This document shows positions 1-7,555 of a DNA stretch of 34,101 bases, piece by piece. A program made the translations under genes and the position numbers. How positions within the stretch are numbered: the stretch's first letter is position 1; each line of letters starts with the position of its first letter. The notes below the pieces were generated by a model. That model ran no database searches. It was not told where the DNA came from and was given only the letters and a program-made list of their open reading frames with translations. Source of the stretch: Treponema sp. (lineage in GTDB: Bacteria; Spirochaetota; Spirochaetia; Treponematales; Treponemataceae); NCBI GenBank assembly GCA_018384055.1, contig JAHAZL010000102.1:1-34101 (forward strand), written 5' to 3'.

Positions 1-191
1 GTATCAAGATGATTTACAGTCCATGCGGTGAGTCCATCAAAGAAAATGAACCATGAACTTACAATCAGAAGTGCATCAAATAATTTGTTGCAACTTAAAT
101 TTCTGTTTTTACACCTTGTTTGGCGAACATAATCAATGGTTATAAAAAGAACAACAAAAAGACTTCCAATTTGTAGTTTGAAATAATGCAT
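1..191 (-). CDS. N-terminal part of a membrane protein (runs off the window)
   Basis: An open frame starts with an ATG at 191 on the minus strand and stays open for 63 codons to the window edge. It begins MHYFKLQIGSLFVVLFITID, a hydrophobic first helix, followed by a basic, cysteine-containing linker (VRQTRCKNRNLSCNKLFDAL) and a second hydrophobic stretch (LLIVSSWFIFFDGLTAW). A GGGGA stretch just upstream could serve as ribosome binding site. Two short membrane helices joined by a basic loop resemble the N-terminus of multi-helix membrane modules in front of GGDEF/EAL domains in related bacteria, but that is a guess because no catalytic domain lies inside the window. The reading frame and membrane character are seen; the function is not. 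Confidence 0.6.
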   Translation of the reverse strand, partial: MHYFKLQIGSLFVVLFITIDYVRQTRCKNRNLSCNKLFDALLIVSSWFIFFDGLTAWTVNHLD

Positions 192-262
192 TTTTTCCCC
201 AAAAAATTAAAGATTATGATTATATTATAACAAAAAATAAATAATTGAAAATAAGAGAACGT

Positions 263-299
263 TTAAAATGAATAGTGCAGATGGCACTATTCATTTTAA
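263..299 (+). terminator. Strong hairpin followed by a T-run, with no obvious upstream gene
   Basis: A perfect 16-bp stem (263-278 pairing with 284-299) closes a 5-base loop. On the plus strand it is followed within a few bases by eight T residues (306-313). This is the shape of an intrinsic terminator, but no plus-strand gene is visible upstream. It could instead be a leader structure or operator of the minus-strand gene that starts at 191. A 10-bp palindrome containing CTCGAG overlaps its right edge. Confidence 0.5.
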
Positions 300-451
300 C
301 TCGAGTTTTTTTTGCAAAAACTCTATTTATTTACGTGTTCGCTTGCGCGAAAGTTTTGTAAATCCTCAGTTGCTGAAACAACTTGCGGTTGACAAAATTA
401 AAGAACTTGTATTTTGAAATTAATAATTATTTCAGCCATTTCTTTTGCAAT

Positions 452-547
452 TGCTGGGATAATAGTTGAGTGGACGAACAGCAGGTTTATGAAGATAAGG
501 TGCTGTGGCTGTCCGGCAGAACCCGCAGGGGTCGATTCCCGGCATCA
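452..547 (+). other. Structured, GC-richer, partly tRNA-like intergenic segment (candidate RNA or repeat)
   Basis: This segment stands out from its AT-rich surroundings. Bases 452-458 can pair with 538-544, 479-483 with 501-505, 509-511 with 517-519, and 521-524 with 529-532. Two stretches also look like tRNA arms: 463-480 follows the U8-A9/A14-R15/G18-G19 pattern of a D arm, and 526-542 looks like a T arm with one stem mismatch and G in place of T54. No coherent tRNA folds, because the anticodon stem would enclose a 17-base loop. A perfect TTGACA at 389-394 with a weak TATTTT at 410-415 (15-bp spacer) could drive plus-strand transcription, and the hairpin at 578-605 could end it. It may be a decayed tRNA, a small RNA or a dispersed repeat; I cannot decide. 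Confidence 0.3.
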
Positions 548-570
548 AGCAAAGCAATAGAAAGAGTTTA

Positions 571-605
571 AAAAAAGAAAACCTTAGCAAAACTGCTAAG
601 GTTTT
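571..605 (-). terminator. Rho-independent terminator of tRNA-Gly
   Basis: Bases 578-588 and 595-605 form a perfect 11-bp stem around a 6-base loop. Read on the minus strand, the stem is followed by a T-rich tail (the A-run at 571-576). It begins 2 bases beyond the 3' end of the tRNA. Confidence 0.85.
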
Positions 606-607
606 AA

Positions 608-679
608 GCGGTAGAAGGGAATCGAACCCTCGTCTCCAGCTTGGAAGGCTGGGGTAATAAGCCATTATACGACTACCGC
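608..679 (-). tRNA. tRNA-Gly (anticodon TCC)
   Basis: On the minus strand the 72-base gene folds into a full cloverleaf. The acceptor stem is GCGGTAG/CTACCGC, the D arm carries the conserved GG, the anticodon stem CCAGC/GCTGG encloses loop CTTCCAA (anticodon TCC at plus positions 643-645), and the T arm has TTCGATT. The discriminator base is T, as expected for glycine tRNAs. CCA is not encoded, so it must be added after transcription. It reads GGA codons and probably GGG by wobble. The gene is transcribed alone, between a strong promoter and its own terminator. Confidence 0.95.
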
Positions 680-693
680 GTTGCGATGATTAG

Positions 694-722
694 AATATAC
701 AGAATTGCATTTGTTTTGTCAA
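694..722 (-). promoter_or_regulatory. Sigma-70-type promoter of tRNA-Gly
   Basis: On the minus strand TTGACA (717-722) and TATATT (694-699) are separated by 17 bases. The -10 box ends 14 bases before the first base of the tRNA, a typical stable-RNA arrangement. Confidence 0.85.
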
Positions 723-815
723 TAACATTTTTAAAAAATAAATGATTTTTTTTAAATGTTAGTAATTCTAGGGTAGGTAGATATAAAAAATTTGATATTT
801 TTTTAAAATATTAAG

Positions 816-844
816 TTGCAATATGGTTCCTTGTATATGATAAT
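816..844 (+). promoter_or_regulatory. Probable promoter of the GH5 endoglucanase gene
   Basis: TTGCAA (816-821) and GATAAT (839-844) are spaced by 17 bases and lie about 25 bases before the start codon, upstream of a GGAGG ribosome binding site at 860-864. Confidence 0.55.
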
Positions 845-868
845 TTTAGTGAAACAATTGGAGGTAAT

Positions 869-1891
869 ATGAAACTTTTTAAGACTGCAATTTTTACTGT
901 TTCTGCCGTTTTGCTTTTTGCATCATGCTCAAACAAATATAAAAATGATACAAAACTAGCCGTTGAGGACGGGAAGACTGTTGTTGAACGATACGGTCAG
1001 CTTCAGGTAATCGGTACTGATCTTTGCAACAAGGATGGTCAGCCGGTTCAGCTTAGGGGAATGAGTTCCCATGGCCTCCAGTGGTATGGAAAATTTGCCA
1101 ACGAAAATGTAATCGGTTGGCTTCGGGATGACTGGAACTGCCAGCTTTGGCGTGCTGCCATGTACATTTCTGAAGGCGGATATTTAAGCTCAAAGGCTAT
1201 TAAGACAAGGGTTACTGACTCTGTTGAAGCTGCAATCAAGCTTGGCGTTTATGTAATCATCGACTGGCATGTTCTTGGTACAAAGGATCCTCTTGCTCAT
1301 GTTGAACAGGCAAAGGAATTTTTTGATGAAATGTCAAAGACATACGGTTCTTATCCTAACATCATTTACGAAATCTGCAATGAACCTAACGGGGAAAAGG
1401 TTACTTGGAAGGACAGCATCAAGCCTTATGCAGAACAGGTAATCAAGACTATCCGTGCAAATGATCCCAACAACATCATTATCGTAGGAACACCGGTGTG
1501 GAGTTCACAGCCACAACTGGCTGCAAAGGATCCTATCAAGGCTGACAACATCATGTATACAGTTCATTTCTACGCTGGTACACACGGTAAAACAGATAGA
1601 AAGAACATCAAGGAAGCCCTTAAGCTTGGTGCACCTGTTTTCTGTACTGAATGGGGGACAACCATGGCTTCTGGTGATGGTGGCGTTTTTGAAAAGTCTA
1701 CCCTTGAATGGATGAAGTTCTTTGAAGAGAACAACATTTCATGGGCAAACTGGGCAGTTAACAATAAGGGGGAAGATTCAGGCATTCTTGGATTCAACAA
1801 GGATAGGGACGGAAAGGGTGGCTGGACAGAAAAGGACCTTAGCCCTGACGGAAAACTCATCAGGAAAATCCTTAGAAATGAAATCAAATAA
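869..1891 (+). CDS. GH5 endoglucanase (cellulase), lipoprotein
   Basis: The 340-residue product should hydrolyse beta-1,4-glucan (cellulose, possibly mixed-linked glucans) outside the cytoplasm. Residues 1-20 form a lipoprotein signal ending in the lipobox FASC, so Cys20 is probably lipidated. The rest is one GH5 barrel. Visible family landmarks are RGMSSHGLQW (63-72), DWH (132-134), the acid/base Glu172 in ICNEPNG, HFY (233-235) and the nucleophile Glu261 in CTEWG. The N-terminal part of the barrel closely follows Bacillus-type GH5_2 cellulases, by recall. No carbohydrate-binding module or dockerin is present. The start is fixed by GGAGG with ideal spacing. The gene is single, with its own promoter and terminator. 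The fold and catalytic residues are clear; exact substrate preference is inferred. Confidence 0.93.
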   Translation: MKLFKTAIFTVSAVLLFASCSNKYKNDTKLAVEDGKTVVERYGQLQVIGTDLCNKDGQPVQLRGMSSHGLQWYGKFANENVIGWLRDDWNCQLWRAAMYISEGGYLSSKAIKTRVTDSVEAAIKLGVYVIIDWHVLGTKDPLAHVEQAKEFFDEMSKTYGSYPNIIYEICNEPNGEKVTWKDSIKPYAEQVIKTIRANDPNNIIIVGTPVWSSQPQLAAKDPIKADNIMYTVHFYAGTHGKTDRKNIKEALKLGAPVFCTEWGTTMASGDGGVFEKSTLEWMKFFEENNISWANWAVNNKGEDSGILGFNKDRDGKGGWTEKDLSPDGKLIRKILRNEIK

Positions 1892-1900
1892 TCGCTTCCT

Positions 1901-1920
1901 AATTGAATTGAATTGAATTG
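1901..1920. repeat. Short tandem repeat (AATTG)x4
   Basis: Four perfect copies of a 5-base unit, with a degenerate fifth (AATGG), lie between the GH5 stop codon and its terminator. As it is outside coding sequence, copy-number change would not alter the protein. Confidence 0.9.
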
Positions 1921-1925
1921 AATGG

Positions 1926-1964
1926 TCCGTTACCTTTAGTTGAATGGGGTAACGGATTTTTTTT
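1926..1964 (+). terminator. Intrinsic terminator of the GH5 gene
   Basis: A 9-bp perfect stem (1926-1934 with 1948-1956) is followed by eight T residues. The T-run overlaps the stop codon of the converging minus-strand gene at 1963. On the minus strand the hairpin has no T-run, so it appears to work in one direction only. Confidence 0.85.
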
Positions 1965-3660
1965 ATTTTGTGGATAGAAGAGCTTCGAAATCTGCCTTTG
2001 GTTTAGGTTTGCTGAAATAATATCCCTGGGCCATGTAGCAGCCGCTTTCCTTCAGGATTCTTACATCATCTTTTGTTTCTACGCCTTCAACAATGCAGTG
2101 GAGGCCCATAGTTTGAGCCATGGAAATAATGGACTTGAACATAAGCTGGTCACGGCTTCCATCCTTATGTGCACCCTTAAGGAGTGATTTGTCTATTTTG
2201 ATGACATCCCATGGAAGTTCCTTTATGAGTGACAGGGATGAAAATCCTGTACCAAAGTCATCGACGGCAGTGCTTAGACCTTCTCTGTTCAATCCTGTAA
2301 CAAGAGGACGAAGAACTTCGTTGTCTGCGTCAGATGCAGATTCCGTAAGTTCAATCTGAATTAATGAACGGGGAATTTCATATTTATCAATTGTAGAGGT
2401 AATCACATCCACAAGATTGCTCATTGCAAGGGTTGCCCTGGAAAGGTTTACTGAAATCTGAGGTACTTCTTTTCCTTCTGAAAGCCATTTCTTGATGTCC
2501 TGACAGACATGGTTCAGCATGTAAAGATCAAGATATTTTATGGTCTGGTTGTTTTCAAGAACAGGAATAAATTGGTCCGGATAAATCATTATTTCGTTAT
2601 GGATCCATCGTACAAGGGCTTCTGCACCTTTTAGACTGTAGTTGTGCAGATCAACTTTTGGCTGATAGTAAACAAGAAATTCTTCCTTGATGAGGGCATC
2701 CGTATACCAGTTTTCAATTTTGCGATCCATTTCGAATTTTTTTCTGAAAGTTTCATCGTATTCAAGAAACCTTGTTCCTGGAATTTTTCGTGCACTGTTC
2801 AAGGCTTGCCCTGCAGTTGCGAGAATCTGGTGGCTTGTGGAAAAGCCTTCAAGCTCCATGTTGTAGCCGAACCTGGATTTCAATACTACGAATTCTTCTT
2901 CGCCTTTTTCATTTTTTACCCTGAATTCAGCAGAGCTAAGGTATGCAAAAACTTCTTCCTTCAGTTCTTTTCGGAATACAATGAATCCATTGTCACCGCC
3001 AAGGGCTATATCGAAGCCTTTTTTGTCGGGATCATTTTCAAAAATTTTTGTCAGGCCTTCATGGTATTTTTCCAGGATTTCCGTAGTGGGTTTTTCACCT
3101 AGCTTTTTGTTTATGAGGCTGAAGCCCTGTATATTGTATTGAAGGATACCATAATCGCCAATTCTGCCGTCCTTTATGTATTCTCCCAGCTTAAAATGAA
3201 TGAAAGCCGGGTTGTATACATCCTTAAACCTGATGTCATGGAAAATTACATGGTTAAGATGCTTGGTTAGAAGCAGGTTTCCAGAAAAAAGGAAAATGAG
3301 TACGCTCAGTATCTTCATTATGTTTTTTTCTTCATCGGTAAATGGCAGGTCATCGCCTTTAATCTGATAGAAACTGTATTTTGCATCTACCAAACCTGTG
3401 GAAATAGAGTCTGTATTATAAAACCTTTTGGAATCGAAGTTTTTGGATTCAAAGCAAATTGCATTTTCAGGTCCCATTTCACCGTGCCTGTTGTCTCCGT
3501 GAATAGTTTTGTTTACTTCAATTTTACCGACTCTCAGGTATGTACAGACTTCAGAAAGATTACGCCCGAATTCATCAGGTTTTATGTCGTGGCTGATCCT
3601 GATTTTACCGCAGATCTTTTCAAAATATTCTACGAGTGTTTTATAATCCATATCCTTCAT
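1963..3660 (-). CDS. Cyclic-di-GMP phosphodiesterase: degenerate GGDEF plus intact EAL domain
   Basis: A 565-residue protein. The C-terminal half (about 315-560) is an EAL domain that should hydrolyse c-di-GMP. The signature residues are present: GAEALVRW (EAL at 347-349), IELTE (436-440), VDDFGTG (466-472), IKIDKS (487-492) and EGVET (525-529). The middle part (about 160-300) looks like a GGDEF domain whose active loop is altered to GGDNGF (221-226), so it is unlikely to make c-di-GMP and may regulate. The first 150 residues have no confident match and one hydrophobic stretch near 115-132. The start at 3660 is supported by AAGGA upstream. It is the second gene of an operon, 26 bases after a Cache/HAMP sensor, which suggests that the sensor controls this enzyme. 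Confidence 0.88.
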   Translation of the reverse strand: MKDMDYKTLVEYFEKICGKIRISHDIKPDEFGRNLSEVCTYLRVGKIEVNKTIHGDNRHGEMGPENAICFESKNFDSKRFYNTDSISTGLVDAKYSFYQIKGDDLPFTDEEKNIMKILSVLIFLFSGNLLLTKHLNHVIFHDIRFKDVYNPAFIHFKLGEYIKDGRIGDYGILQYNIQGFSLINKKLGEKPTTEILEKYHEGLTKIFENDPDKKGFDIALGGDNGFIVFRKELKEEVFAYLSSAEFRVKNEKGEEEFVVLKSRFGYNMELEGFSTSHQILATAGQALNSARKIPGTRFLEYDETFRKKFEMDRKIENWYTDALIKEEFLVYYQPKVDLHNYSLKGAEALVRWIHNEIMIYPDQFIPVLENNQTIKYLDLYMLNHVCQDIKKWLSEGKEVPQISVNLSRATLAMSNLVDVITSTIDKYEIPRSLIQIELTESASDADNEVLRPLVTGLNREGLSTAVDDFGTGFSSLSLIKELPWDVIKIDKSLLKGAHKDGSRDQLMFKSIISMAQTMGLHCIVEGVETKDDVRILKESGCYMAQGYYFSKPKPKADFEALLSTK

Positions 3661-3686
3661 ATTTAATAATCCTTATGCCTGCGTCC

Positions 3687-5825
3687 TTAAAGCTGTGGAA
3701 TTTCCACAAGAAGTTTGTAGACAGATTCGTCGGCAGAAAGGGTGCGTGCAGACCCGTTCAGATGCCAAAGAAGATTGTAGGCGGAAACAATTTTTATGTG
3801 TTCGGTTTGAAGATCAATATTCGAATGTTTTCCCGGTGTTTCGATGGAAGTAAGGATCTTAAGTTCTTCCTCAGAAAAACTGTAGTTTTCAACAATAAAT
3901 TTGAATTGAAGTTTATGGCCGAATTTGTCTTTACCAACGGAGCAGATTGTGTTGATGTGAGAACCTGGATTTTTGCTTTCAAGGTATAGGATGATTCTTG
4001 TGACAATCTTCTCTATGGCTTCCCTGTCTCCAAAAAGAACTTCCTCAGGTCTTTCCGTTGCGCTTATGGTAATGTTGTCTTTTGCCTCTGCATTTCTCCC
4101 CGTTCTTATTTCAATGTTTTCAAGAAGATATGAAAGATTGTAGTCGCTTTCATTGAGGGTATAGTTGAAATTTGTAAATCTTGAGAATTCTGCATTTTCA
4201 TGAATTGTCCTGTTGAAGGCGATTGCCTTTTTTTCGAGGATTTCATAGTTTTTTTTCAGGTTAAGGTTTGCGCTGCCTGCATCGTTTTCCTTGATTTCTT
4301 TTGCCCATGCAAGAAGTTCCTTTGCAAGGTTTTCGGAAAGCTGCTGGTTCTTTTCGCTGTTGATTAAGTTATTCTTTTCCAGGGCTTTGTATTGAATCTC
4401 TCTGCTGATGATGCTTCCTATGATGTGTCCTATAAGGTCCGCAAGATTGTCAACAATTACCTGAAGGCATTCATCGGAAACCGTACAGTCTTCTGCTGGT
4501 GAAATGACATACTTTCCTACAGATTTATTGTTTATTAATATTGCGGCCGAAAAGGATTTTTCAGACTTGTCATTGACGGATCCCACGATTTTGTTCATCT
4601 GGTTATCCATAAGGCAGAGGTGTACTTTCATGACTTTTTCAAAATTTTCGTTTATTGGGATGTAATCTCCGAAATTGATGAAGCTTTCAAGATTTGAAGT
4701 TGCAAAGTCAGAGGATATTCCGTTCAGAACAGAATCCATTCTGTTGATGAGACTTTGAGTTGCACTTGCAATAATCTTGATTTCCTCGATGGAATCTTCC
4801 ATGTTGACATCAGTCTTGAAGTCTCCGATTGAAGCCTGCCTCAGTCGCTCTGCCATTTGCTTTACAGGTTCTGAAATGATTCTTGAATGTTTTCTGATGA
4901 GCTGCCTTGAAACAAATATGATGGCAATTGAAATTGAAACGATGAAAATCATTGCAACCCTGAATGTGGAAAGAAAGTCTGAAACAGGGGAGTCAATGAT
5001 GAGGGCCCATCCTGGTGTTCCATCAATGAGATGACTGCTGTATGTGTGAAGTGACCCGTTACTTAAAATGTACATGGATTTTCTTTTGCCTTCAAGGGTA
5101 TCTTCTTCAAACTCAGCTATTTTCTTCAGTTTCCTGTTGTTTTTAGATTCCTTTATGTTGCTGTACTTTGAAAGAACCTTCTGCTCATCAAGACTGGCAA
5201 TGGTTGTTCCGTTTTTGCCGATCATATAGATGTTAGAATTGGGAGAGATTTCAAATTCCCTAAGGATGTTGTTGATGGTTTCCGTTCCGATGGCACAGAA
5301 AAGCACGGAATCAATTCTTCCGTTGTAAATTCCGCTTTTCCACACAGGGGCTCCTATGATAAGGTGTAGTTTACCGTCCGTTCGAGAAATGATGGGGTCG
5401 TTTATGCTTACATTTCCTTTAAGGGCTTCCTTGAAGTAATCCCTGTCTCCTCGGAAATAGTCGTCCATATCCGAATACCCGTCGGTCTTTACTATTTTAG
5501 ATCTTATGAGCTTATATTCCTTTGCTTTGTTGGCAAGAATAACTTCCTTTGCTTTTGTTGAAATATGGGTGGCGGAAAGTTCCGGAATGGAACCTATGCC
5601 CTGAGCTATGTTTTTATAGGATTTTACTACCCATTCGATTCGTTTTGCACCGGTTTTTGCCTGTTCCTTCAGAATTGTTGTCATGATTTTTACAGTAGAT
5701 ACATAAATAAAAAGAAGGTTGACTGCAGTCAGCACGAAAAGGCTTATGACAAGAACTGTCGTATTGAGTCTATTTAATATTGAAGATATGTCTTTCTGGC
5801 ATGATGAGAATCTAGATTTCTTCAT
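3687..5825 (-). CDS. Membrane sensor: Cache domain, HAMP, degenerate histidine-kinase-like C-terminus
   Basis: A 712-residue inner-membrane receptor. TM1 (about 22-45) and TM2 (about 289-308) flank a periplasmic region resembling a double Cache ligand-binding domain (for example DYFRGDRDYFKEALKG at about 122-137). A HAMP-like linker follows (309-365), then a GAF-like stretch (about 385-470), a helical segment (about 475-540) and a C-terminal region (545-712) resembling a histidine-kinase ATPase fold. No H-box of the usual form is seen, the N-box is reduced to GDREAIEKIVTRIILYLESK, and no DxGxG glycine loop is present. It therefore looks like a pseudokinase or a very divergent kinase. No clear ribosome binding site precedes the ATG. 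It is the first gene of an operon with the EAL enzyme, its likely output. The ligand is unknown. Confidence 0.75.
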   Translation of the reverse strand: MKKSRFSSCQKDISSILNRLNTTVLVISLFVLTAVNLLFIYVSTVKIMTTILKEQAKTGAKRIEWVVKSYKNIAQGIGSIPELSATHISTKAKEVILANKAKEYKLIRSKIVKTDGYSDMDDYFRGDRDYFKEALKGNVSINDPIISRTDGKLHLIIGAPVWKSGIYNGRIDSVLFCAIGTETINNILREFEISPNSNIYMIGKNGTTIASLDEQKVLSKYSNIKESKNNRKLKKIAEFEEDTLEGKRKSMYILSNGSLHTYSSHLIDGTPGWALIIDSPVSDFLSTFRVAMIFIVSISIAIIFVSRQLIRKHSRIISEPVKQMAERLRQASIGDFKTDVNMEDSIEEIKIIASATQSLINRMDSVLNGISSDFATSNLESFINFGDYIPINENFEKVMKVHLCLMDNQMNKIVGSVNDKSEKSFSAAILINNKSVGKYVISPAEDCTVSDECLQVIVDNLADLIGHIIGSIISREIQYKALEKNNLINSEKNQQLSENLAKELLAWAKEIKENDAGSANLNLKKNYEILEKKAIAFNRTIHENAEFSRFTNFNYTLNESDYNLSYLLENIEIRTGRNAEAKDNITISATERPEEVLFGDREAIEKIVTRIILYLESKNPGSHINTICSVGKDKFGHKLQFKFIVENYSFSEEELKILTSIETPGKHSNIDLQTEHIKIVSAYNLLWHLNGSARTLSADESVYKLLVEIPQL

Positions 5826-5966
5826 ATATAAGATTTTAAATCATAAAACCTTATTTTCAACCAAACCCTTCAACAATGACAATTTTATTGTTGTTCTTTA
5901 TTTCGGAAAAAATCGTTACTTACAGGCTTTTGTTAATGAAATGGTTCTCCAGAAAATCAAAAATAA

Positions 5967-5995
5967 TTGAAAAAAAGCCTCATTCTTGGTAGTAT
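5967..5995 (+). promoter_or_regulatory. Possible promoter of the purF-like gene
   Basis: TTGAAA (5967-5972) and TAGTAT (5990-5995) are spaced by 17 bases, about 34 bases before the ATG at 6029. The boxes are imperfect, so support is moderate. Confidence 0.4.
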
Positions 5996-6028
5996 TTGCT
6001 TAATTTTTGTAAAATTTGGGGTTGCATT

Positions 6029-7447
6029 ATGGGCGGAATTTTTGGAGTTGCAAGCAGAAGCGATTGTTCTCTGGACCTTTTCTTTGGCGTGGACTATCAC
6101 AGTCATCTTGGTACGCGTCGTGGCGGCCTTGCGGTTCTTGGTGAGGACGGAACTTTTGAACGTTCCATCCACAATATCTCAAATTCTCCTTTCAGAACAA
6201 AGTTTGACAGCGATATCAACGGTATGCACGGAAAGCTTGGCATCGGATGTATTTCCGACTACGAAGCTCAGCCTTTGCTTGTCCACAGCCATCTTGGAAG
6301 TTTTGCAATTACTACAGTAGGCATCGTTACAAACAAAGATGAACTTGTTCAGGATATACTTGATGCATCCAAGACACACTTTCTTGAAATGTCCGGCGGT
6401 GAAATCAACCAGACTGAACTTATCGTTGCCCTTATAAATCAGAAGAATACCATTGCTGACGGCATCAAGAATGTCCAGGAAAAAATCAAGGGCAGCATTA
6501 CAATGCTCGTAATGACAAAGGAAGGCATCTATGGTGCACGCGATAAGCTTGGCCGAACTCCTCTTGTTCTTGGACAGAAAGAAGACGGCTACTGCCTAAG
6601 CTTTGAAAGCCATGCATACCTTAACCTTGGCTACAAGGACTATAAGGAACTTGGTCCAGGGGAAATTGTTTTTGTAACTCCTGAAAAAGTAGAGCAGGTT
6701 CAAAAGCCTGGCGACAAGATGAAGATATGTACGTTCCTCTGGATTTACTACGGTTATCCAACAGCCTGCTATGAAGGCGTTAATGTTGAACAGATGAGGT
6801 ACAATTGCGGTGCATACCTTGCAAGACGCGACAGGGAAAACAACATTAAGCCTGATTGCGTTGCTGGTGTCCCTGATTCTGGAACTGCTCATGCCGTTGG
6901 CTATGCAAATGAAAGCGGTGTTCCTTTCAGCCGTCCATTCATCAAGTATACTCCAACCTGGCCTCGTTCTTTCATGCCTACAAACCAGAACCAGAGAAAC
7001 CTCATTGCACACATGAAGTTGATTCCAGTTCAGCAGCTCATCAAGGACAGGAGCATCCTTTTAATTGATGACTCAATTGTCCGCGGAACTCAGCTTAGGG
7101 AAACCACAGACTTCCTCTATGAAAGTGGAGCAAAGGAAGTTCATGTTCGTCCGGCATGTCCACCAATCATGTTCGGCTGCAAGTACCTTAACTTCAGCCG
7201 TTCAAAGAGCGAAATGGATCTTATTGCACGCCGTGTCGTACGCCAGTTTGAGGGTGAAAATGTAAGTGACGAAGTTCTTGCAAAATACTGTGATCCTGAT
7301 ACTCCTGAATATGCAAAGATGCTGGAAGAAATCCGCAGTCAGCTTCACTTTACGACCCTCAGGTTCCATCGTCTTGACGATATGCTTAACAGCACGGGCC
7401 TTGACCACAGCAAGCTTTGTACTTACTGCTGGAATGGGGTGGAATGA
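6029..7447 (+). CDS. purF: PurF-like amidophosphoribosyltransferase lacking the glutaminase cysteine
   Basis: PurF makes 5-phosphoribosylamine from PRPP and glutamine, the first step of purine synthesis. The 472-residue protein starting at 6029 aligns from its first residues (MGGIFGVASR) with the PurF glutaminase domain, but the catalytic Cys2 is Gly. Other glutaminase-domain features such as HSHLGTRRGG (24-33) remain. The phosphoribosyltransferase domain is intact, with the PRPP loop LLIDDSIVRGTQ (344-355). Cysteines at 234, 377/384 and 464/467 sit where Fe-S-type PurF enzymes carry cluster ligands. The earlier in-frame ATG at 5996 would add 11 unrelated residues and was rejected. The enzyme may use free ammonia, receive ammonia from a partner, or have another role. 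Cys-less PurF homologues exist in other anaerobes, by recall. No other purine synthesis gene is in view; a purine permease follows. Confidence 0.85.
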   Translation: MGGIFGVASRSDCSLDLFFGVDYHSHLGTRRGGLAVLGEDGTFERSIHNISNSPFRTKFDSDINGMHGKLGIGCISDYEAQPLLVHSHLGSFAITTVGIVTNKDELVQDILDASKTHFLEMSGGEINQTELIVALINQKNTIADGIKNVQEKIKGSITMLVMTKEGIYGARDKLGRTPLVLGQKEDGYCLSFESHAYLNLGYKDYKELGPGEIVFVTPEKVEQVQKPGDKMKICTFLWIYYGYPTACYEGVNVEQMRYNCGAYLARRDRENNIKPDCVAGVPDSGTAHAVGYANESGVPFSRPFIKYTPTWPRSFMPTNQNQRNLIAHMKLIPVQQLIKDRSILLIDDSIVRGTQLRETTDFLYESGAKEVHVRPACPPIMFGCKYLNFSRSKSEMDLIARRVVRQFEGENVSDEVLAKYCDPDTPEYAKMLEEIRSQLHFTTLRFHRLDDMLNSTGLDHSKLCTYCWNGVE

Positions 7448-7479
7448 TTAAAAATCCGAATGGATGCGGATTTTTAATC
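7446..7479 (+). terminator. Terminator overlapping the purF-like stop codon
   Basis: A perfect 13-bp stem (7446-7458 with 7467-7479) with an 8-base loop begins inside the stop codon. The T-stretch is part of the right arm rather than after it, so termination may be incomplete. The inverted arms also make it look similar from the other strand. Confidence 0.65.
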
Positions 7480-7555
7480 GACGGGGATGACCAATAAGTT
7501 CAAAAAGTGTCATTTTCAGGCTTGAACCGAAAATCCATTTAATTGCAATACAAGA

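Noticed and set aside
452..547. Functional second tRNA or tmRNA
   Set aside because: D-arm-like and T-arm-like stretches exist, but no 7-base anticodon loop can form, the acceptor does not fit both arms together, and no tag-peptide frame is visible.
432..665. 77-codon minus-strand open frame across the tRNA region
   Set aside because: It runs through the tRNA-Gly gene and its terminator and has no ribosome site; the RNA gene explains the region.
5996..6028. Upstream ATG for the purF-like protein
   Set aside because: It would add 11 unrelated residues before the conserved MGGIFGV start, and the candidate promoter -10 box abuts it.
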